DNA of 10,967 bases from Bacteroidota bacterium (GTDB taxonomy: Bacteria > Bacteroidota > Kryptoniia > Kryptoniales > JAKASW01). The position numbers were made by a program, and so were the translations under genes. Location: positions 1 to 10,967 of the forward strand of contig JAJYGB010000626.1 in assembly GCA_021785235.1 (NCBI GenBank), in the 5' to 3' direction. Shown in pieces: positions 6,005 to 10,967 of this stretch (positions are counted from its first letter, which is position 1; every line of letters begins with the position of its first letter). Below the pieces are notes generated by a model that saw only the letters and a list, made by a program, of their open reading frames with translations, did no database searches and had not been told where the DNA came from.

Positions 6005-9000
6005 TCACTTTCGAACAGCCGCCGTTTCATTCCTCTTCACGAGGCACTTCTTATTCTCGCTCCCTGTGTAATATTCACACTCGCTGCAGTGCGGCGAAAA
6101 CGTCGGGAGCGAATCAGCCGAAGGAAACGCACCGTCCCTTGTCTCCATTCCTTTTATGTTCCCCAGCATCCCGTCAAGTTCCGCCTCGAACCGCGATAGC
6201 TCTTCGGCTGTATAAACCTTCCGCAGATATTTCCCGGGTTCCCGCGTGAAAATGATAGTCACGTCGAACTCCCTTTGCCCCCCCTTCAGATTGGCACAGA
6301 GCGACGCGTACAACTTCATTTGTATCTCATAGCCGGCGTAAATCCCTTCTTGTTTCTTATCAAGACGGTTAGTCTTGTAATCATATATATGGAAGCCGCG
6401 ATCGTCTTCCATTAGCAAATCGAGGGTGCCTGTTAAGAAGTCCGAGCCGAATTTCCTGGTAATCGTCTGCTCGACGTACCTTTTTCCCCCGCCGGCGATT
6501 TCGCGGAGCATGGCGACGGCGTTCCGGGCATTCTCCGCGACAACTTTCACAAGATCAGATTTCACTTCATCATTCAAAGGACTTTCCACCATCGATCCCA
6601 CGACTTTCTTCGCCACAGTATTTATCGCTTCGTCGCCCGCTTCTCCCGAACTAACGACCTGCTCAAGCACGGCGTGGATAAGCTGCCCCTTGACGGTAGA
6701 CAAAATAGCATCATTATATTCGTCCAACGCGTCCCCGGCCTCCGTCATCCTTGCACCATAATCTGGAGTGGGCATTCCCAGCCGGTACCTGAGGAAAAAC
6801 TTTGTCGGACAAAGCCGGAACGTTTGGAGCAGCGTGGCGGAGTAAATCTCTCCGTCAATGTCAGCGGGCACTGGGTCGAGAAAAAGTTCGCCCATCCTTA
6901 TCGGTTCCGCCGCTTGCGCCTGCGCCGGAGGTACCGCGTTCGGGATAGTCGAATGGGCCCTGATCTTCTGTCCGTCGAGCTCAAAGTACCCTTCCGCCGG
7001 AGCCGCAGAAAGATCGAGGCTCTTGGCCAGAATATCAGTGAAAGAGTTTATCGCGCGAACCGACTTCTTTGAGGCGGTCGTCAGCACAAGTTTATCCATC
7101 GCTCTGGTGCAGGCAACGTAGAAAAGCCTCGATATCTCGGCCCGCTCATTCATCATTTCGAAACGCTTGTAAAGTGAAAACGCTGCCGGGACTTCATCGC
7201 CAACGAACGGGAGAATACCGACCTGGTCGTTGATTATCATGCTCATTCCTCGTCGCGATGTTGCATCGCAGAATGGGACGAAGATTACAGGGAACTCCAG
7301 CCCCTTGGCCGCGTGGACGGTCATGATCTTCACGGCATCGACCACCTCTTCTACCGGAGCCTGTCCTTCGCGCGCTGTATCTTTGAGATACTTGATCCGC
7401 TCGACGAAATCGAAAAGCGAATTAAAGCCGCGGCCCTCGAATTCCCTCGCGATGTCGAGAAGTTTCCTTAGATTGGCGATCCGCTGGTCTGCCGTCGGCG
7501 AAAGGCTGTAAGCACCGAGCCAGCCTGTCCGTTCCAGGATGCGATTGATAATGTCAGGAATAGTCTGCCTGTGAGCGAGCTCAATTTCCTCCCGGAGAAC
7601 GGAAGCTGCGTACCTCACCTCCTCGCCTCCACTTTCGGAATCGGAAAACGAAAGGAACCTTTCGTAGAGCGTTCCCCCCCCGACAAGCGACGTGGCGTAC
7701 AATTCGTTCTCAGAGATACCGAACATCGGCGAGCGCAGCACAGCCAATAACGATATATCGGCGTTATTATCGAGAAGAAATGTAAGATAGTTGGTTAGGT
7801 CAAATATTTCCTGCGCTGAATAGAAACCGATGCCGGCCGAGACGACATAAGGAATTCCATATTTCGTCATCGCCTCTTCAAGGAGAGGAAGCTTCGCCCT
7901 TGTACGGAGCAACACAGCGATATCGGAGAACAAAATGTCTCTTTCCTTTTCGCCGAGCTCGACGCTTCTTATTTTCTCTTTCGAGTCGACCATCTCCCTG
8001 ATTCGTGCCGCGGTAAACATCGCTTGCGTGCCGCCGGGCATAAGATCCGCGTCTCCATTCTCATCATCAGAAACTTCATCCTGCCCGCCCCCCTTCTCCA
8101 TAATGAAAATTTCAATCGGATCAGAACCACCTTCCGGCCGGCGTGCTATGAGCGCGTTGTACTCGGTCTGATTCAGGGAAGGAAATCCAGCCGCCTCGAA
8201 TACCTTGTTCCCTTTCATGACTTCCCGGAAGATGTTGTTCACAAACCTGGCTATGTCTGAGTTCATCCGGAAACTTTCCGAAAGGGGAAGCGATAGTCCG
8301 TCGCTCATCCCCGACAGTCTCTGTTCCGCCGAGTGGGACACCTCAACCTGCGCGTTTCGGAATCTATAGATTGACTGCTTTGGATCTCCAACTACAAAAA
8401 GGCGCGCATCGGAAGTGAAATCTTCAAGAAGGCTCAGAAAAATCCCGAATTGGAGAAAATTCGTGTCCTGGAATTCATCAAGCATGACGTGCCGAAATCT
8501 GGAAGAGAGAGTTTTGCGGACCGTCTCTTTTCCAGATAGCAGCCGCAGGGTCAGAATCTGCAGATCGTCGAAGTCGAGCGCCCCCATCAGAAATTTCTTC
8601 TGGGTGTAATTACTCTCGCTCTTCACGTAAAGTTCGACCAACGTATTCAGCGTTTTGAAGTAACCTTCGGCATCTTTGACGATGGACTCGTCACTGACGT
8701 CTTTCAATTCGAGGTACGGAGTCTGAAGGATTGATAGAGCTTCGTCATAGGCGTACTTCGTGCCGCCCTCGAGAACAACTTCTTTCTTCCGCGGCGTGCC
8801 CGCCTTCGTGAGAATTTTTTCGAGCGTCGCTTTCAACTTGATTAGTACCGGGGAGAGAGACGTGGACCCATCTGCGGCGGCATGTTTTAACGCCGAAATT
8901 TCCTGACTGAGGTCACCCTTCTTTGCCGTAACGTTGAGCTGAATCACGTCGGCGACTCCCCTCGCCATTTTGAACCAGTGTTCCCTCAGCGCGTCTTCGT

Positions 9001-9604
9001 CGAGCACAATTCTTTTTCCGGAAACCCTCGCGTGTTCAATCTTCTCGCGATTGTCGAGCAGATCGACCAGCAGTGAAAGCATTCTTTGATATCCTACCTT
9101 GATGAGAAGGTTGTGAACGCTCCGCGCCCCATCGACGGCAGTGCCGGTCCTTTCTTCGGCCAACGAATCCCGGACCGCTCCCGCACAGGCATCTTCCTTC
9201 AACGATGAGGCATCAAAGTCCTCGAGGACCTTATAGTTGGCATCTATCCCGGCTTCCACGGGGAACTCGCGCAAGAGCTGCGAACAAAATGAGTGTATCG
9301 TGCTGATGTTAGCTTCGAGCATGGTGCGCTTCGCCTCGGCGAGCCTTGCCGCGGCGGGATCGCCATTCTTCCTGGCCGACGCGAACTCTGAGTTTATCCT
9401 TTCACCTATCTTCTGACGAAGCTCGAACGCCGCTTTTTCGGTAAATGTGAGACAGAGGATTTGTCCGACTCCCGCCCCATCGCGCACAGCGGCGACGTAT
9501 CGTTCGACCAGGACGCGCGTCTTGCCAGATCCCGCGTTGGCGGTAACCGATATGTGCTTCTCGAGTTGAAGAGCCTTTCCCTGTTGGTCGGTCAGTCCTA
9601 CCAT
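6005..9604 (-). CDS. UvrD/AddA-like helicase with C-terminal Fe-S PD-(D/E)XK nuclease
   Basis: This 1199-residue protein is a complete RecB/AddA-type DNA motor. The SF1A motifs are all present: Q motif LTDQQ (4-8), Walker A AGSGKT (24-29), motif Ia TFTEKAA (53-59), Walker B DEFQDT (376-381), motif III VGDPKQSIYRFR (405-416), motif V VHAAKGLEF (763-771) and motif VI LFYVACTRA (827-835). The C-terminal nuclease shows H977, GTLD (D1062), DYK (D1075, K1077) and Q1095. One Cys before it (LCP, C932) and three after it (C1173, C1176, C1187) form the four-Cys pattern of iron-sulfur nucleases such as AddB and Cas4. Such proteins unwind and trim double-strand break ends for recombination. The start at 9604 overlaps the exonuclease stop by seven bases and has only a weak Shine-Dalgarno site. 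No AddB partner is in the window. The helicase-nuclease class is certain; naming it AddA is less so. Confidence 0.93.
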   Translation of the reverse strand: MVGLTDQQGKALQLEKHISVTANAGSGKTRVLVERYVAAVRDGAGVGQILCLTFTEKAAFELRQKIGERINSEFASARKNGDPAAARLAEAKRTMLEANISTIHSFCSQLLREFPVEAGIDANYKVLEDFDASSLKEDACAGAVRDSLAEERTGTAVDGARSVHNLLIKVGYQRMLSLLVDLLDNREKIEHARVSGKRIVLDEDALREHWFKMARGVADVIQLNVTAKKGDLSQEISALKHAAADGSTSLSPVLIKLKATLEKILTKAGTPRKKEVVLEGGTKYAYDEALSILQTPYLELKDVSDESIVKDAEGYFKTLNTLVELYVKSESNYTQKKFLMGALDFDDLQILTLRLLSGKETVRKTLSSRFRHVMLDEFQDTNFLQFGIFLSLLEDFTSDARLFVVGDPKQSIYRFRNAQVEVSHSAEQRLSGMSDGLSLPLSESFRMNSDIARFVNNIFREVMKGNKVFEAAGFPSLNQTEYNALIARRPEGGSDPIEIFIMEKGGGQDEVSDDENGDADLMPGGTQAMFTAARIREMVDSKEKIRSVELGEKERDILFSDIAVLLRTRAKLPLLEEAMTKYGIPYVVSAGIGFYSAQEIFDLTNYLTFLLDNNADISLLAVLRSPMFGISENELYATSLVGGGTLYERFLSFSDSESGGEEVRYAASVLREEIELAHRQTIPDIINRILERTGWLGAYSLSPTADQRIANLRKLLDIAREFEGRGFNSLFDFVERIKYLKDTAREGQAPVEEVVDAVKIMTVHAAKGLEFPVIFVPFCDATSRRGMSMIINDQVGILPFVGDEVPAAFSLYKRFEMMNERAEISRLFYVACTRAMDKLVLTTASKKSVRAINSFTDILAKSLDLSAAPAEGYFELDGQKIRAHSTIPNAVPPAQAQAAEPIRMGELFLDPVPADIDGEIYSATLLQTFRLCPTKFFLRYRLGMPTPDYGARMTEAGDALDEYNDAILSTVKGQLIHAVLEQVVSSGEAGDEAINTVAKKVVGSMVESPLNDEVKSDLVKVVAENARNAVAMLREIAGGGKRYVEQTITRKFGSDFLTGTLDLLMEDDRGFHIYDYKTNRLDKKQEGIYAGYEIQMKLYASLCANLKGGQREFDVTIIFTREPGKYLRKVYTAEELSRFEAELDGMLGNIKGMETRDGAFPSADSLPTFSPHCSECEYYTGSENKKCLVKRNETAAVRK

Positions 9605-10305
9605 TTAATCCCGTGAAGTAACTCTTTCCATTTCCTGTAAAGCTCAGCTGTCGCGATCACATCACCCATGCAGTACTCCGCGATCTCCATGTAGCGCTTG
9701 CCGCGGTAGTAGTCGTTTATGTCATAACCGGTGATGCCGTGCGACTTCGGGCTCTCTATTCCGAAGGTCTTGCAGTAAAAGTCGAGGTTGAATTTCCTCG
9801 TTACCCCATGGTAAGTAAGCTCCTCAAGCAGGTCGACGTGGTGTACCATGTTGTATCTCGTCCCCGCCATCAGGTCGCGTGTCGGTCGGATGCCGAGCGC
9901 GGCGGACCTCAGCATCAGGAAGGGACAATCAAAACTTCTCCCGTTGAAGGTCACGAAATCGTCGAATTTCGCGATATATTCCCAGAATTTCTCCAGCACC
10001 TTCCTCTCGTCGCCGCTCAAGTAGAGAAATGTTTTGTCGCCAACTTTCTTCTCCACTTCGCTCTCTTCGTCCGAGCAGAAGAGCGAAATGCCGTTACCCG
10101 ACTCGACATTGAGGAGGGCAACCGCCACCACATGAGCCGTAAGCGGCCAGAGATTCAGTTGCTTGATGAGCTCCGCCTTTAACTCTTCACGTTTCTCCTC
10201 ACTCTCTTCCTTATCCGCCCCCTTCATGAGGTAGTCAAACTGCGCCTTGTCGAAAGTTTCGGGAAGAAAACCGGACGTTTCGATGTCAAACACTACAGCC
10301 GCCAT
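9598..10305 (-). CDS. DEDDy 3'-5' exonuclease, PolB-exonuclease-like (RNase H fold)
   Basis: This 235-residue soluble protein has the three exonuclease motifs. Exo I is FDIET (D7, E9), Exo II is NGRSFD (121-126) and Exo III is YCMGD (Y211, D215), so it is of the DEDDy type. Other marks are the H156-V-D158 stretch, KFNLDFYC (171-178), KSHGITGYD (187-195) and GDVIATAELYRKW (214-226). This matches the predicted 3'-5' exonucleases related to the DNA polymerase B proofreading domain. It should remove nucleotides from 3' ends in a two-metal reaction. A charged insert (about residues 29-48) separates the first two strands. The start at 10305 is fixed by a strong AGGAGG five bases upstream. Its stop overlaps the helicase-nuclease start, so the two are coupled and probably act in one pathway. 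The substrate (DNA or RNA) cannot be read from sequence. Confidence 0.88.
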   Translation of the reverse strand: MAAVVFDIETSGFLPETFDKAQFDYLMKGADKEESEEKREELKAELIKQLNLWPLTAHVVAVALLNVESGNGISLFCSDEESEVEKKVGDKTFLYLSGDERKVLEKFWEYIAKFDDFVTFNGRSFDCPFLMLRSAALGIRPTRDLMAGTRYNMVHHVDLLEELTYHGVTRKFNLDFYCKTFGIESPKSHGITGYDINDYYRGKRYMEIAEYCMGDVIATAELYRKWKELLHGIKW

Positions 10306-10310
10306 TGTGA

Positions 10311-10316
10311 CCTCCT
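10311..10316 (-). promoter_or_regulatory. Shine-Dalgarno site of the exonuclease gene
   Basis: A full AGGAGG lies five bases before the ATG at 10305. It is the strongest ribosome-binding site in the window and decides that start. The helicase gene that overlaps its end has only a weak site, so its translation likely depends on this one. Confidence 0.8.
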
Positions 10317-10354
10317 GACTTTGGATGATATACGGGTGACATCACTAAAAAGAA

Positions 10355-10849
10355 TCATTCTTCCGCGTTTATCTCAAGCTGAACTATATCGAAGCCCTTC
10401 CTTGATTCGAGGACTCCGAAGACTACGCCGACGAACACCATCAGCATTCCCAATAGAAAAACAGCCGTCGAAAGATAATGCAGCCCCTCGGTTCCATGGA
10501 ACAATGCACCGCCGATGAGAATCGAGCTGACCACGAACAGCGCCGCGGCGGTCGTATAGCTCAGCACCGAATCTCTCACGAACTTTGCCCGGAGGCTAAG
10601 TTGCTTCAGCTGTCTCGCCGTGCTTTCGAGACGCAGATTCTCCTCCGGCGTGAATTCCCTGTCCGCCCCCTTCATGACAAGCCTCCGCTTCTCGTCGTTG
10701 ATAAGGCGTATCCTGTTCAAAACACTGGAGTATTTATTGTTCGCGCCGAGGAGAGAAAGACCGCAGGCGCTGATCATTACCGCCGGTGAAAGCATAAGCT
10801 GAATGACTCTCGACGCATCTAATGACTGATCTATCAAAAACATTTCCAT
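10355..10849 (-). CDS. DUF2721 family membrane protein
   Basis: This 164-residue protein fits the DUF2721 family. A first hydrophobic segment with LSPAVMISACGLSLLGANN (20-38) leads into the RIRLINDEKR-type stretch (47-56), a charged predicted coiled coil (about 57-88), and two further membrane segments (about 96-115 and 126-149). The tail is short and acidic. It should be an inner-membrane protein with three helices; no function is known for the family. M1 (10849) and M3 (10843) are both possible starts. AAGGG (10861-10865) lies 11 bases before the first, which I prefer weakly. The gene is followed after 49 bases by the exonuclease gene, with no terminator seen between them. They may share a transcript, but nothing in the protein itself points to DNA work. 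Confidence 0.82.
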   Translation of the reverse strand: MEMFLIDQSLDASRVIQLMLSPAVMISACGLSLLGANNKYSSVLNRIRLINDEKRRLVMKGADREFTPEENLRLESTARQLKQLSLRAKFVRDSVLSYTTAAALFVVSSILIGGALFHGTEGLHYLSTAVFLLGMLMVFVGVVFGVLESRKGFDIVQLEINAEE

Positions 10850-10890
10850 TTCCGATTTTGCCCTTCAATATTCAATTATTAATAACCGCG

Positions 10891-10905
10891 AGCCAACCCT
10901 TGGCT
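10891..10905. promoter_or_regulatory. Perfect palindrome upstream of the DUF2721 gene, possible operator
   Basis: AGCCAACCCTTGGCT is a perfect 6-base inverted repeat with a 3-base centre, 42 bases before the DUF2721 start. AT-rich sequence (10866-10884), which could hold a -10 element, lies between it and the gene. I could not assign convincing -35 and -10 boxes. As RNA it could also form a small hairpin, but no T run follows on the minus strand, so a protein-binding site is the better guess. The rest of 10850-10967 shows no gene. Confidence 0.35.
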
Positions 10906-10967
10906 AATTTCAATTTGTGGGATGCGTGCGATAAAACAAACCCTAGCACATCGTCTCACATCTAGAG

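Noticed and set aside
6426..8609. Several plus-strand open frames of 60-130 codons
   Set aside because: All are antisense to the helicase-nuclease gene, overlap one another, and encode no recognisable motif.

Overview
The window is chromosomal DNA from a diderm (Gram-negative) bacterium. It is gene-dense and of intermediate GC content, judged by eye. An exported protein with a beta-barrel-like pattern implies an outer membrane. The mix of clear Shine-Dalgarno sites and genes with none, the RmuC and DUF2721 types, and the Fur-FeoA-FeoB cluster would fit the Bacteroidota/Chlorobiota/Ignavibacteria neighbourhood. That placement is only an impression, because there is no rRNA or other marker gene here. 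I see no mobile element, CRISPR array, tRNA or phage gene.

Layout. (1) Positions 1-2037, minus strand: a DUF58 (von Willebrand A-like) protein followed after 54 bases by rmuC, which runs off the left edge of the window. The coiled coil of RmuC carries an exact-period 40-residue duplication. (2) Positions 2038-2236: a divergent intergenic region with a possible sigma70-type promoter built around two tandem TTGNCAA motifs. (3) Positions 2237-5926, plus strand: an exported barrel-like protein, a Fur-family regulator, FeoA, FeoB and a 33-residue Cys-ended membrane peptide. Gaps are 39 and 20 bases, followed by two ATGA stop/start overlaps, so this reads as one ferrous-iron sensing and import operon. 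(4) Positions 5927-6004: a short convergent gap with a weak hairpin. (5) Positions 6005-10849, minus strand: a DUF2721 membrane protein, a DEDDy-type 3'-5' exonuclease, and a 1199-residue UvrD/AddA-like helicase whose C-terminal PD-(D/E)XK nuclease has the four cysteines of an iron-sulfur nuclease. The last two genes overlap by 7 bases.

How the genes may work together. In the iron operon Fur would sense Fe(II) and probably repress its own operon, FeoB would carry Fe(II) across the inner membrane, and FeoA and the small peptide would assist it. The role of the upstream exported protein is open. The right-hand operon looks like a DNA-end processing unit that pairs a helicase-nuclease motor with a separate 3'-5' exonuclease; no AddB or RecC/RecD partner is present in the window. 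RmuC is a second recombination-related function at the other end, in a separate transcription unit.

Most of the window is familiar gene families. The parts most worth a second look are the coupled exonuclease/Fe-S helicase-nuclease pair, the tiny FeoB-linked peptide, the barrel protein ahead of fur, and the palindrome upstream of the DUF2721 gene.
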